From Aliagarivorans taiwanensis DSM 22990 (lineage in GTDB: Bacteria > Pseudomonadota > Gammaproteobacteria > Enterobacterales > Celerinatantimonadaceae), in NCBI RefSeq assembly GCF_000429505.1, contig NZ_AUBZ01000029.1, forward strand, positions 1 through 61,026: a stretch of DNA of 61,026 nucleotides, in the 5' to 3' direction. Shown here piece by piece: positions 29,941 through 38,294 of this stretch (position 1 is its first letter; every line of letters starts with the position of its first letter). The position numbers were made by a program, and so were the translations under genes. The notes under the pieces are model-generated. The model was given only the letters and a program-made list of their open reading frames with translations, did not search any database and was not told the origin of the DNA.

Positions 29941-31608
29941 CTAGGCCGATATCGCCAGTACGTGTTGAGCCTGGTTCACCGCACTGATGCAGGCGCGCAG
30001 GCTGGCGCTGAGGATGTCGGTATCGATGGCCACACCCAGATAGCGCTTGCCTTCTATTCTCGCCTCGATGTAACACACCGCCAGCGCTTTTACGCCGCGG
30101 CTTAGCGCATGTTCGCGGTAATCGGTAATCTCAATCTCCCAGCCCAACTGCAGACGTAGCCCTTGATGCAAGGCATCCAGTGCCCCTTCGCCTTGGCCAT
30201 GCACCAGGGTTTGCTGCCCGGCTTCTTTGATCACCGCTTTAAGCTGGTGCTGGTCGTCGCGCTGCACCACATCGAACTGCTCCAAGCTGTAGTGGCCCGC
30301 TTGCAGGTAGTGTTTGCGGAACAGCTGCCAGATCCGCTCGGAGTTGATCTCCTCGCCACTGTCTTCGGCATCAGCCTGCACCTGTTGGCTGAATTCGATC
30401 AGTGCCCAACGCGGCAGCTTGATGCCGTAGTCGCGCTCTAAGATATAGGCAACACCACCCTTACCACTCTGGCTGTTGATGCGGATTACCTCTTGGTAAT
30501 CGCGCCCCAGATCAGTTGGGTCGATGGGCAGGTAGGCCACATCCCAATGGGCATCGCTGCTTTGCTGATCGAGACATTTCTTGATGGCGTCCTGATGGCT
30601 GCCAGAGAAAGCAGTGAACACCAGCTCGCCCACGTAAGGGTGGCGAGGGTGAACCTTCAGCTGGGTGCAATCTTCTACCACCTGAACAATCTCATCCACG
30701 TTGGCTAACTCAAGCTGCGGGTCGATGCCCTGGCTGTACAAGTTCATCGCCATAGTGACGATGTCCATGTTGCCGGTACGCTCGCCGTTACCCAGCAAGG
30801 TGCCTTCTACCCGGTCAGCACCGGCTAACAGCCCCAACTCGGCGGCGGCAATGCCACAGCCCCGGTCGTTATGGGTGTGCTGGCTGATAACCACTTGCTC
30901 GCGTTGAGCGATGTGCTGGCAGAACCATTCAATCTGATCGGCGTAGACGTTGGGCGTCGACATCTCCACGGTCGCGGGCAGGTTCAAAATGGTCGGATGG
31001 GCCGACAGGCCTTGCCACTCAGCCACTACCGCATTACAGATGGCTACTGCAAACTCTAACTCAGTGCCGGTAAAGCTCTCGGGCGAATACTGGAACTGCC
31101 AATCGGTATCGGGGTTGGCCTCGGCGTGCTGCTTGATCCAACGCGCGCCTTGTAGGGCGATGTCGATGATCCCGTCTTGGTCTAAGCCGAACACCTTGTT
31201 GCGCTGCACCGGCGAGGTAGAGTTATACAGGTGGACGATCGCCTGCTTGCAGCCCTTGAGTGACTCAAAGGTTTTGTCGATCAAGGCTTCACGCGCCTGC
31301 ACCAGCACTTGAATGGTGACATCTTCGGGGATCTGCTGCTCTTCAATCAACCAGCGAACAAAGTCGTAGTCCGGCTTGGAAGCGGCTGGAAAACCGACTT
31401 CAATCTCTTTAAAGCCCAGTTTAACCAACAGCTTAAACAGTCGTTGTTTTTGCTCCACAGACATCGGTTCGATCAGTGCCTGGTTGCCATCGCGAAGATC
31501 AACGCTACACCAGCGCGGTGCTTGCTCGATTTGCTTTTCCGGCCAAGTCCGCTGAGCGATCTGCACCTGAGGAAAAGGGCGATATTTGCCGTGGTTGAAC
31601 TGTGACAT
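29941..31608 (-). CDS. leuA: 2-isopropylmalate synthase, LeuA2 type
   Basis: 555 aa from the ATG at 31608 (MSQFNHGKYRPFPQVQIAQR). It condenses acetyl-CoA with 2-oxoisovalerate in leucine synthesis. The HMGL-like TIM barrel carries RDGNQALIEPM and the metal motif HTHNDRGCG. The C-terminal allosteric domain is about 425-555. The WCSVDLRDGNQALIEPM opening and overall length mark the yeast/actinobacterial LeuA type 2, not the 520-aa enterobacterial type. It stands alone without leuB, leuC or leuD, and no Leu-rich leader peptide was found upstream. Confidence 0.92.
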   Translation of the reverse strand: MSQFNHGKYRPFPQVQIAQRTWPEKQIEQAPRWCSVDLRDGNQALIEPMSVEQKQRLFKLLVKLGFKEIEVGFPAASKPDYDFVRWLIEEQQIPEDVTIQVLVQAREALIDKTFESLKGCKQAIVHLYNSTSPVQRNKVFGLDQDGIIDIALQGARWIKQHAEANPDTDWQFQYSPESFTGTELEFAVAICNAVVAEWQGLSAHPTILNLPATVEMSTPNVYADQIEWFCQHIAQREQVVISQHTHNDRGCGIAAAELGLLAGADRVEGTLLGNGERTGNMDIVTMAMNLYSQGIDPQLELANVDEIVQVVEDCTQLKVHPRHPYVGELVFTAFSGSHQDAIKKCLDQQSSDAHWDVAYLPIDPTDLGRDYQEVIRINSQSGKGGVAYILERDYGIKLPRWALIEFSQQVQADAEDSGEEINSERIWQLFRKHYLQAGHYSLEQFDVVQRDDQHQLKAVIKEAGQQTLVHGQGEGALDALHQGLRLQLGWEIEITDYREHALSRGVKALAVCYIEARIEGKRYLGVAIDTDILSASLRACISAVNQAQHVLAISA

Positions 31609-31763
31609 GGAGCGTTCCCTATATTTCAACGTCGTTTAGTAGTGATGATTGAAATTATAAGAAGCAAGAAGGGGCTATTGTGTGCAAAGATAGCGCATAT
31701 GCCGATTATATGTGCAATAACTCTCTCGCTATCGCCACTAATCGAGCAATTGTTGCGTTGCTA

Positions 31764-31792
31764 TAAAAAAGCCAGGCGCTATGGCCTGGCTA
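31764..31792 (-). terminator. Intrinsic terminator after the YfaZ-like gene
   Basis: On the minus strand AGCCAGGC-CATAGC-GCCTGGCT is followed by TTTTTATAG. It separates the outer-membrane protein gene from leuA. Confidence 0.88.
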
Positions 31793-31810
31793 TTGGGCGG
31801 TGGCTGCGGC

Positions 31811-32347
31811 TTAGAAGCGGAAGCGAGCACCCAGATAAACGCGGTTGTCGAACTTAAGATGATCGGCGCGCTCGTAGTTGAAGCGGCTTAGCTTGTAACC
31901 GGTGTACAGGTCCAGGTTGTCCATCATCGCGTAAGAGGCTTTTACGTCCCAATCGTAGTAGCTGTCGATGCTGCTGCTTAGCAACACTGACGGTGCGTAG
32001 TGCGCGCTGGTGGCAACGCTTACTTTCGGTGCGATGAAGGTTGAGTAGTTCACACCAAAGGCTGCGCCATTGGCGTTGTCGCCGTGCCGGGCATCCAGAC
32101 CAACGTACTTCATGCCCACACCAAAGTTGTGCTGATCTACGGTTTTGATCGCGCGTAGCCCGGCATTGATTAGGTTGCCGTGACGTTCGTTGTAGGTGTA
32201 ATCAGCGAAAAACTGCGCGTTAGGCCCAAGCTGAGCCACAAGACCGGTAGCAACCGAGCGGTTGTTCAACTCAAGGCTAAGTTGTGAAGCATTCGCCGCG
32301 CCAGACAGAGCAACGGCGCCGGCGATCATCAGAGCGCGTTTAAACAT
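31811..32347 (-). CDS. YfaZ-like outer membrane protein
   Basis: 178 aa from the ATG at 32347 with AGAGG upstream. Cleavable signal peptide (MFKRALMIAGAVALSGAANA) followed by alternating polar/aromatic strands typical of a small beta-barrel, ending in FRF with the terminal Phe expected for outer-membrane assembly. The YfaZ assignment is by general pattern; function unknown. Confidence 0.75.
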   Translation of the reverse strand: MFKRALMIAGAVALSGAANASQLSLELNNRSVATGLVAQLGPNAQFFADYTYNERHGNLINAGLRAIKTVDQHNFGVGMKYVGLDARHGDNANGAAFGVNYSTFIAPKVSVATSAHYAPSVLLSSSIDSYYDWDVKASYAMMDNLDLYTGYKLSRFNYERADHLKFDNRVYLGARFRF

Positions 32348-32465
32348 GGGTACCTCTAAATAATTATATGGGGTTATCGATTTATCGCAGCATAACAAGC
32401 CGCTAAATCGTTAGATTTGGGGATAATAACCTAACAATGGGGGATCGGGCAATAATTGCCCAGTT

Positions 32466-33404
32466 TCATCTCGCGGCAGTGAAGCGATCGCAGTGGATGC
32501 GATTCATAGCAGCTCCTGCCAAGAAGCATTGCTTTCGCATCTTTTGCACGAAGCTGTCGGCGCCGCAGATAAACAGCTCCTTAGATGCCAGGTCGTTGAG
32601 CTGTTGCGTGACATAGCGGTAGATATCCTCACCATCTTGTTGACTGCAGGGGTGATAGCTGAGCTGCGGGTACTGCTGGCTAAGAGCGCTTAAATAGTCA
32701 TGCAGATAGATATCTTGCTGTTGGCGCGCCCCCAGTACGATATCGATGTGGCCTTGGTGTTGTTGGCTTAACGCTTCACGCAAGATCCCATAAAGTGGCG
32801 AGGCGCCGGTGCCTATGCCGACCAGCAGCAAGTCTTGCTCTGGGGCTTGCGGGTTATAGCTGCATTCGCCAAAGGGGCCAGTGACGGTGATTTGATCGCC
32901 CACCTGCAACTGTTCCAACAGATAAGGGCTGAGCAGGCCGTCGGCAAGGGTTTTGATCTGCAGCTCTAGATGCTGATGCTGGCCGGGGCTGCTGGCCAGT
33001 GAATAGCTACGGGTGCAGTCGTTGGCGTGCAGGTTGATAAACTGGCCGGCTTGATAATCGAAGGGGCGGCTAAGGCTTAAGCCCAGCACTTGTTGCGAGA
33101 GCTGCTGCTTGCCCAGCACGGTTACTGAATAGTGTGCGCTGGGTTGTTCAGCGGGCATTACGTGAAGCCCTGCATCGCTTGGGCACTGGCAGCTGAGCAC
33201 ATAACCGAGCTGCTTTTGCTGCGGGCTAAGCCCTTGCTGGGCCTTGGCCGGGATCTCCCCTTCTACCACCTGCATCAGACAGCTTTGGCATTGGCCACTG
33301 CGACAGCCATGGTCGATGCCATGGCCGTGGCGCAGCAGGGTATCCAGTACGCTCTCATCTTGCTGGCTTTCGTGGGCGTGTTGCTGGTAGTAGATGTGAG
33401 CCAT
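32466..33404 (-). CDS. Ferredoxin-NAD(P)H reductase with N-terminal 2Fe-2S domain
   Basis: 312 aa. The N-terminal plant-type ferredoxin domain has Cys34, Cys39, Cys42 and Cys72 (CRSGQCQSC, then LSCQC). It is followed by an FAD domain (CTRSYSLASSP, about 130-140) and an NAD(P) domain (LLVGIGTGASPLYGIL, about 192-207). This is the architecture of oxygenase reductases and of the reductase half of flavohemoglobin. Last gene of the leftward redox operon, 27 bp after the truncated hemoglobin, so it probably reduces that protein. Cytosolic; no signal peptide. Confidence 0.88.
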   Translation of the reverse strand: MAHIYYQQHAHESQQDESVLDTLLRHGHGIDHGCRSGQCQSCLMQVVEGEIPAKAQQGLSPQQKQLGYVLSCQCPSDAGLHVMPAEQPSAHYSVTVLGKQQLSQQVLGLSLSRPFDYQAGQFINLHANDCTRSYSLASSPGQHQHLELQIKTLADGLLSPYLLEQLQVGDQITVTGPFGECSYNPQAPEQDLLLVGIGTGASPLYGILREALSQQHQGHIDIVLGARQQQDIYLHDYLSALSQQYPQLSYHPCSQQDGEDIYRYVTQQLNDLASKELFICGADSFVQKMRKQCFLAGAAMNRIHCDRFTAAR

Positions 33405-33431
33405 GCTGGATCCCTCCTGGTGCCGGTTTGC

Positions 33432-33788
33432 TTAACGGTTTAATACGTCGTCTTTGACAGTGTCGGCGATGGCTGCCACTTCACCGATCTTCTCCTCGCT
33501 AACACCGAGCTCGGTGAGGGTGGCTGCCAGGTTCTCCACCACCGCGATATAGTGCTCCTCGGTAAGGTTCATGTGCTTATGGGCCTCACGCATATCCTTA
33601 CCGGTGTAGCCATTAGGGCCGCCAAAGGCCATGGTCAGGAAGGCCTTTTGCTTCTTCGCTTGGTTGTCCATATCCACGGTATCGAAGAAATGGCTGATCC
33701 GATCATCCATCAATACCTTGCGATAGAAGATATCGACGGCGGCATCGACGGCTTCCTGGCCGCCTAGTTGTTCAAATAGTGATGTCAT
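33432..33788 (-). CDS. Group 1 truncated hemoglobin (trHbN)
   Basis: 118 aa with the 2-over-2 globin pattern. Tyr22 (DIFYRKVL) is at the B10 position used to stabilise bound ligand, and His79 in LTEEHYIAV is the likely proximal heme ligand. AFGGPNGYTGKDMREAHKHM is the family signature. Group 1 members detoxify nitric oxide to nitrate with O2 when a reductase supplies electrons, and the next gene encodes one. RBS GGAG present. Within an operon of heme proteins. Confidence 0.9.
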   Translation of the reverse strand: MTSLFEQLGGQEAVDAAVDIFYRKVLMDDRISHFFDTVDMDNQAKKQKAFLTMAFGGPNGYTGKDMREAHKHMNLTEEHYIAVVENLAATLTELGVSEEKIGEVAAIADTVKDDVLNR

Positions 33789-33817
33789 ACTCTGCTCCTT
33801 GTACTTAGTAGTCGTTA

Positions 33818-34120
33818 TCAGTCGGGAAGTTGCTTCAGCATATAGCGAATCACTTGCTCGATCTGCTGGTCATTGAGCTGGCTGCCGCCACGGGCGGGCA
33901 TCAAGCCGTAACCCTCGATGGCATGTTGGGCAAGCGTCTCAAGACCTTGCTGTTGTCTGCTCTGCCACATCTTACTATTGCCGACAATCGGGGCTCCGCT
34001 GATCCCTTGGGCATGGCAGGCTTTGCAGTTCTGTTGGTAGTCGACGGCGGCCTGTTCTAGCGCGTCATCGCTGCAAGCGATGAGCGCGCCGGCCAGCACG
34101 CTTAGGCTGACAAGTCTCAT
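33818..34120 (-). CDS. Small monoheme cytochrome c, c5-like, probable lipoprotein
   Basis: 100 aa. Signal MRLVSLSVLAGALIACSDD with lipobox LIAC (Cys16), then one heme site CKACH (about residues 32-36) and the axial Met in YGLMPARGG. The size and GLMPARGG loop match cytochrome c5-type electron shuttles. Likely anchored in the periplasm, taking electrons from the multiheme proteins encoded just upstream. 4 bp after the DUF3365 gene. Confidence 0.87.
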   Translation of the reverse strand: MRLVSLSVLAGALIACSDDALEQAAVDYQQNCKACHAQGISGAPIVGNSKMWQSRQQQGLETLAQHAIEGYGLMPARGGSQLNDQQIEQVIRYMLKQLPD

Positions 34121-34124
34121 AGGC

Positions 34125-34706
34125 CTATCCCAGTGGCACTCGGATCACCACACCGCCCATCACCTCACCCACCTTAAAGTCGGTTTTGGGCGAGTCGGGG
34201 TGTTCGTTATGGCAGTTCGAACAGGCATCGGACACCGCCACGTCTGGGTAGACTGCTGTGAAGTAGTCCACCCCACCCAGCGACTCGGTGCCATAGAAGT
34301 TCTCACCGGGGTTGTCTGAGATGAACTGTAGCCCCTCTTTCTCCATCTCGGTGCGCGGCGCGTTCTGGCTGTTCACTGGCCACAGTGACTGCAATGAGTA
34401 GGTGAAATCATCGGTCAGCTCTGCCACCCCTTCGGCGCCAGCGCGGAACATCTGAGCGGGCAGTGGGGTGCCATCTTCCAGATCCTTCCAGTGCTCGTCT
34501 GGGCTAATCACCCCGGCGCCCGCTGGGCCAAGGCGCTTGACCACCAACTTGGTGTAGTTGGTGCGGTCGGATTTCATCACTGCAAACAGTGAGTCGGTGT
34601 AGATCTTGGGCTCGATACCGACCGTTTCATCGCCACAGGCAACGATACTCAGGCAACCGGCAAGAGCGAGGGCAGTTAGCCCCAGGCGTCGTGTTTGGTA
34701 CTCCAT
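34125..34706 (-). CDS. DUF3365 (Tll0287-like) heme lipoprotein
   Basis: 193 aa. N-terminal lipoprotein signal ending LSIVAC (Cys24), a sensor-like DUF3365 fold, and one c-type heme site CSNCHNEHPDSP near residue 166. The domain appears alone or in front of sensor kinases and binds heme in the periplasm. Its ATG overlaps the stop of the upstream multiheme gene (TAATG), so they are translated together. Whether it carries electrons or senses a ligand such as NO cannot be decided from sequence. Confidence 0.82.
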   Translation of the reverse strand: MEYQTRRLGLTALALAGCLSIVACGDETVGIEPKIYTDSLFAVMKSDRTNYTKLVVKRLGPAGAGVISPDEHWKDLEDGTPLPAQMFRAGAEGVAELTDDFTYSLQSLWPVNSQNAPRTEMEKEGLQFISDNPGENFYGTESLGGVDYFTAVYPDVAVSDACSNCHNEHPDSPKTDFKVGEVMGGVVIRVPLG

Positions 34707-36049
34707 TACTCATCATCCTTTATTGTGTGTTTTGGAAAGTCTCCAAGCGCCCAATCTATCGATACCACATGCTTGCTGGGCTGTGTGCTGAAGTTGTTGC
34801 GGATTAGCTGGGGGTCTGCCAAGGCGTCGATGGCAAAGCCGACACCATGGCACTGGCTGCAGACCGGCCGGATCATCTTCTCGTTGGGTCGCAGATTATC
34901 GTTTTGGTTGTGCTGAACGCTGACAATCATCTGCCCATTACGCTTTTGCTCGATGCGCGGTAGGTGGCAGCTGGCGCAGCTGACCGCTTGTTCGAGTGGG
35001 ATCTCGCCCGCCTGTGCTTGCAGCCACAACTGGCCATGGGGCGAGTCGAGAAAGTGCTGGCTGTGAGAGTCATTATGGCAATCCAAACAGGCCTCTACGG
35101 CAGCCGCTTGGCGGTCTTGGCGATGTACTTCATGGCAGCTGCCACAGCTCAGTTCGCTGTCAGCCGCCTCGGCGTGAAAGTCTAAGCTGGATTGGGCGGG
35201 GGTCATGGGGCTTAAGCCCGCCTTAAGGCGCATGCCATGCTTGCCGGCGAAGAAGCCCTGCTGCTCTTGCTGGTGGCAGTTGGCACAGACTCGCATCTCG
35301 GGTTTCTCTTGCCACGTGGTTTCCGGCTCTGGCTGGTGACAGGCACTGCAGCTAACCTCGGCGTTGGCATGCGCGCTGGCCAGCCAGTCGGCAGTATGCT
35401 CTGGGTGGCGCTCCATCATCTGAGCATCGTTCAAGCTTGGTGCGAAGGCTGCCATATTGGCGGCCATCAAACTGGCGTGGTTGGTAATCGGCAGGCTGGG
35501 GTTGCTGAGAAGTGCCGGCTCGCCAGCATGTTTAATCAGGAAGTCTTGATACAAGGCCCGGTTATCGTGGTAGTTATGGCAGCCGGCGCTGGCACAGCTG
35601 TCGAAGGCGAGATCCTGATGGCTGGGGCGCTCTTCGGCAATATCTTGATGGCACTCAAAACAGAAATCGGCCGGTAAGGTCAGGCCCATGCTCAAGGTTT
35701 GCTCTTGTTGGTGCTCCAGGTGGCAAGAGCTGCAGTAGCGGGCATCGATAATCGCCAGCCGATCGGCATTGCGCGGGTCAGTAAACTTCGATTTCGGGTG
35801 CGAGTCATGAGCGGCCTCTAGCTCAGCCCCGTGACAAGACATACAAGCATCTTGCAGCACTTCCTGCCCACCAAAGGCCGAGCTGTGGCAGCTCTCGCAA
35901 GCGAGTTCTATCTGGTAGTGACCGTGACTCGCGGCCCCGACAATAAAGGCCTGCCGGGCCTCTGGCTTGGGGCCGACCAGGCTCCAGGCGTAGTAACTGG
36001 CAATAGCAATCGATATGGCTGACCAGAGCAACCAAAGGGTTCGTTTCAC
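34706..36049 (-). CDS. Membrane-anchored 11-heme c-type cytochrome
   Basis: 447 aa from a GTG at 36049 with GAGGA seven bases upstream; an ATG at 36085 would overlap the upstream gene and lacks a site. One N-terminal helix (LWLLWSAISIAIASYYAWSL) anchors it, then a periplasmic part with ten CXXCH sites (CESCH, CMSCH, CSSCH, CFECH, CSACH, CANCH, CGSCH, CLDCH, CASCH, CSQCH) and one CX4CH (CASAGCH). The wide CX4CH spacing is unusual and may mark a special heme. I do not recognise a named enzyme family; it may be an electron conduit or a reductase. Second gene of the operon. Confidence 0.85.
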   Translation of the reverse strand: MKRTLWLLWSAISIAIASYYAWSLVGPKPEARQAFIVGAASHGHYQIELACESCHSSAFGGQEVLQDACMSCHGAELEAAHDSHPKSKFTDPRNADRLAIIDARYCSSCHLEHQQEQTLSMGLTLPADFCFECHQDIAEERPSHQDLAFDSCASAGCHNYHDNRALYQDFLIKHAGEPALLSNPSLPITNHASLMAANMAAFAPSLNDAQMMERHPEHTADWLASAHANAEVSCSACHQPEPETTWQEKPEMRVCANCHQQEQQGFFAGKHGMRLKAGLSPMTPAQSSLDFHAEAADSELSCGSCHEVHRQDRQAAAVEACLDCHNDSHSQHFLDSPHGQLWLQAQAGEIPLEQAVSCASCHLPRIEQKRNGQMIVSVQHNQNDNLRPNEKMIRPVCSQCHGVGFAIDALADPQLIRNNFSTQPSKHVVSIDWALGDFPKHTIKDDE

Positions 36050-36059
36050 GTTTGGTTCC

Positions 36060-38021
36060 TCAGAAGTAGTACACGCTAAGCACATGCACCGCCAACAGGA
36101 TTGGCAGTGGCCAGCTAATCAAGATATGTAGCCAGCTCCACCATTGGCGCAGGCCCTTCGCTTGGCGTAGCGGTAGCTGGTGGGATTGAGCAACGCTTAA
36201 CCCGGTCAAAGAGCCCAGCAATAATACCGCTAAAAAGTTCAGTACCAGAAAGCGATTCAGGTTGCTGCCCAGATGTAGCCCGGTATGGGCGACCAAGAGG
36301 GTGACACAGACAACCCCAATCAGGCCGTGGGCGAGTCGCCAGTAGTTAAAGTCGCCGGGCAGTTTGAACTTGAAGCGCTTGCGTAGCGACAGGCCAAGCC
36401 CTAGCACGGTCAGCCCGAGTAGGGTGAAGCCGCTGACTTGCTTGTAGAAGCCATCGTTCCAGATCTTGTCCAAGCGCCAGCTCTGTTGCACCGACTCGGG
36501 CGGTTGCAGTCCGGGCACCAGCAGTATCAGCAGTGCGATACAGCAAGCCAGCAGGCTGGAGAGCGTCAAGGTGTTGGAGCCTTGCTCCTTTTCCAATCTG
36601 GCGGCTTGATTGTCTGGGGTAAGCAGTTGAGTGAGCAGCGGCTTGCAGCTGCCGCACACGGTGGCTGCTTGTGTTTGCTGTTGCAGCTGCTCGATGCTGC
36701 AAGCGCCCGCGCTGATGGCAGTACTTAATTGGCCGCGCGATACCCGGTTGCACTGACAGATCAGCGCTTGCTCGGGCCAATTCTGCGGGCTGTCTTGTTG
36801 CTCTGGCCATAAGCGACCGTGATTGGCAAAGCGCAGCCCTTGCCACCAACGCAGCGGACGTTGCTCTAGTATTGCTTCGCGGATCTGGCGGAACTCCGGC
36901 CACTCGCCGATGCCGATGGCGGCGGTGATCCGCCCGTTGTGCAGCACCACCTTGCGATAGTGCTCGCTGTCTTCAAAGGTCAGCACTTTGGCTAGCGTCG
37001 ATGCCGCAGCGCTATGGATATCACCGATACTGCAGACCTGCTCGCCTACCACCTTTAGGCGGCTGACATTGAGAGAGCCTCGGTACTCGGCTGAGCCTCC
37101 TGCCAGCGTGTCGGCCACGATGGCTGCTTGCTCTAAGCCCGGCTCCACCAAGCCAAAGCACTGGCCTTCAAACTCACAGCACTCGCCGATGGCAAAGATA
37201 TCCGGATCGCTGGTGGTCAGCTGGCGATCCACCAAGATCCCTTTGGCCACCTTCAGCAGGGCCTGCTTGGCCAGCTGATGGTTGATACGGATGCCGCTGC
37301 ACAGCACCACGGTATCCACCTCGAGATGTTGCTGGCGGTGCAGGTGTACCTGCTCAACCCGGCCGAGGCCACTGATCTCGCGCACCCCAGCATTCTCGAT
37401 AACCGTGATCCCCAAGGCCTCCACGCTTGCCCTCAGGCGCGCGGCGGCTTTGTGATCGAGCTGACGATTCATCAGCCACGGCCCTTGCTGGATGATGGTG
37501 ACTTGGGTGTTGTTGCGCCGAAGCGCGCGCGCTGCTTCCAGGCCGAGTAAGCCGCCGCCGACCACGGCGATATGCCGGGCGCGAGCTAAGCGCGCTTGTA
37601 GCCGCTCGGTATCACGCAAGCTGCGAAACACCAGTACGCCGTCGAGATCGGTGCCGTTGATTTGCGGGACATGCGGCTTGGCGCCAGTGGCCAGAATGAG
37701 TTTGTCATAGTGATAGTGTTGGCCTTGCTGATCGGTGAGCCGGTTGAGGCTGCGGTCAACCTCGACGATATGGGCTTGGATATGCTGAAAGTTGGGGTGC
37801 CGCTCGCCACCCAGCGGCTGATAGAAGATCTGTTCGACGCCGACCTCGTGGGCCAATAATGCCGAGAGTTGTACGCGGTTATAACTGCTCTCATTGCCAA
37901 TCAAACTGAGTGTGGCATCGGGTTGGCGTGTCAGTATCTCTTCGGCGGCACGAAAGCCCGCCGGGCCAGCCCCGATGATCACGATCTTCGGGGCCTGCTC
38001 CATCCTTGCTTGGGTTATCAC
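36060..38021 (-). CDS. NirB-like FAD/BFD oxidoreductase fused to a di-heme b membrane domain
   Basis: 653 aa from a GTG at 38021 (AAGGA six bases upstream). The FAD motif IVIIGAGPAGFRAA (about 13-26) and NAD motif IAVVGGGLLGLEAA (about 150-163) are followed by a BFD [2Fe-2S] domain with CQCN at 422 and CGSC near 455. These resemble the first half of nitrite reductase NirB. Instead of the siroheme domain, five membrane helices follow (about 480-653). Two of them hold His pairs exactly 14 residues apart (AHGL...VAHT and LHIL...AVHV), the hallmark of two stacked b hemes. Inferred: electrons from NAD(P)H pass through FAD and Fe-S to membrane hemes and on to periplasmic cytochromes. Confidence 0.85.
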   Translation of the reverse strand: MITQARMEQAPKIVIIGAGPAGFRAAEEILTRQPDATLSLIGNESSYNRVQLSALLAHEVGVEQIFYQPLGGERHPNFQHIQAHIVEVDRSLNRLTDQQGQHYHYDKLILATGAKPHVPQINGTDLDGVLVFRSLRDTERLQARLARARHIAVVGGGLLGLEAARALRRNNTQVTIIQQGPWLMNRQLDHKAAARLRASVEALGITVIENAGVREISGLGRVEQVHLHRQQHLEVDTVVLCSGIRINHQLAKQALLKVAKGILVDRQLTTSDPDIFAIGECCEFEGQCFGLVEPGLEQAAIVADTLAGGSAEYRGSLNVSRLKVVGEQVCSIGDIHSAAASTLAKVLTFEDSEHYRKVVLHNGRITAAIGIGEWPEFRQIREAILEQRPLRWWQGLRFANHGRLWPEQQDSPQNWPEQALICQCNRVSRGQLSTAISAGACSIEQLQQQTQAATVCGSCKPLLTQLLTPDNQAARLEKEQGSNTLTLSSLLACCIALLILLVPGLQPPESVQQSWRLDKIWNDGFYKQVSGFTLLGLTVLGLGLSLRKRFKFKLPGDFNYWRLAHGLIGVVCVTLLVAHTGLHLGSNLNRFLVLNFLAVLLLGSLTGLSVAQSHQLPLRQAKGLRQWWSWLHILISWPLPILLAVHVLSVYYF

Positions 38022-38089
38022 TGTTCTTCCTTGAGCAGCTAACGCAGTGCGTATGGTTAACTGCGCTCACGCAAATGCAGTGCCAAAAA

Positions 38090-38105
38090 TGTGATAAAAA
38101 TCTCA
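38090..38105. promoter_or_regulatory. CRP/FNR-type palindrome in the divergent redox-operon/dctP region
   Basis: TGTGATAAAAATCTCA reads as a CRP half TGTGA plus TCTCA (one mismatch to TCACA), and also as GAT-N4-ATC of an FNR site. It lies 69 bp from the leftward operon start and 190 bp from dctP. Anaerobic or carbon-source control is plausible. Which regulator binds is not decided by sequence. Confidence 0.5.
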
Positions 38106-38294
38106 AATGCTTGTGATTGCTGGCTTGAGCGTCGATCGTAAATACCCACAACGAATATAACCCTATAAAAACCAAGGATTACTTTGGTGCAGTAAATGCT
38201 GCTAAAGCCTCATTGGGGGGAGACCAATGTTTTTGCTAGGCTGAATAAGTCACAAAAACAAGATGTTAAAAATGTACCCTACCAAGGAAGGTTT

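Noticed and set aside
31609-31764. Leucine attenuator upstream of leuA
   Set aside because: The only short ORF there (MRYLCTQ) has a single Leu codon and no terminator/antiterminator follows it.
36060-38021. Assimilatory nitrite reductase NirB
   Set aside because: FAD, NAD and BFD domains match, but the siroheme/4Fe-4S catalytic domain is absent and replaced by membrane helices, and no nirD follows.
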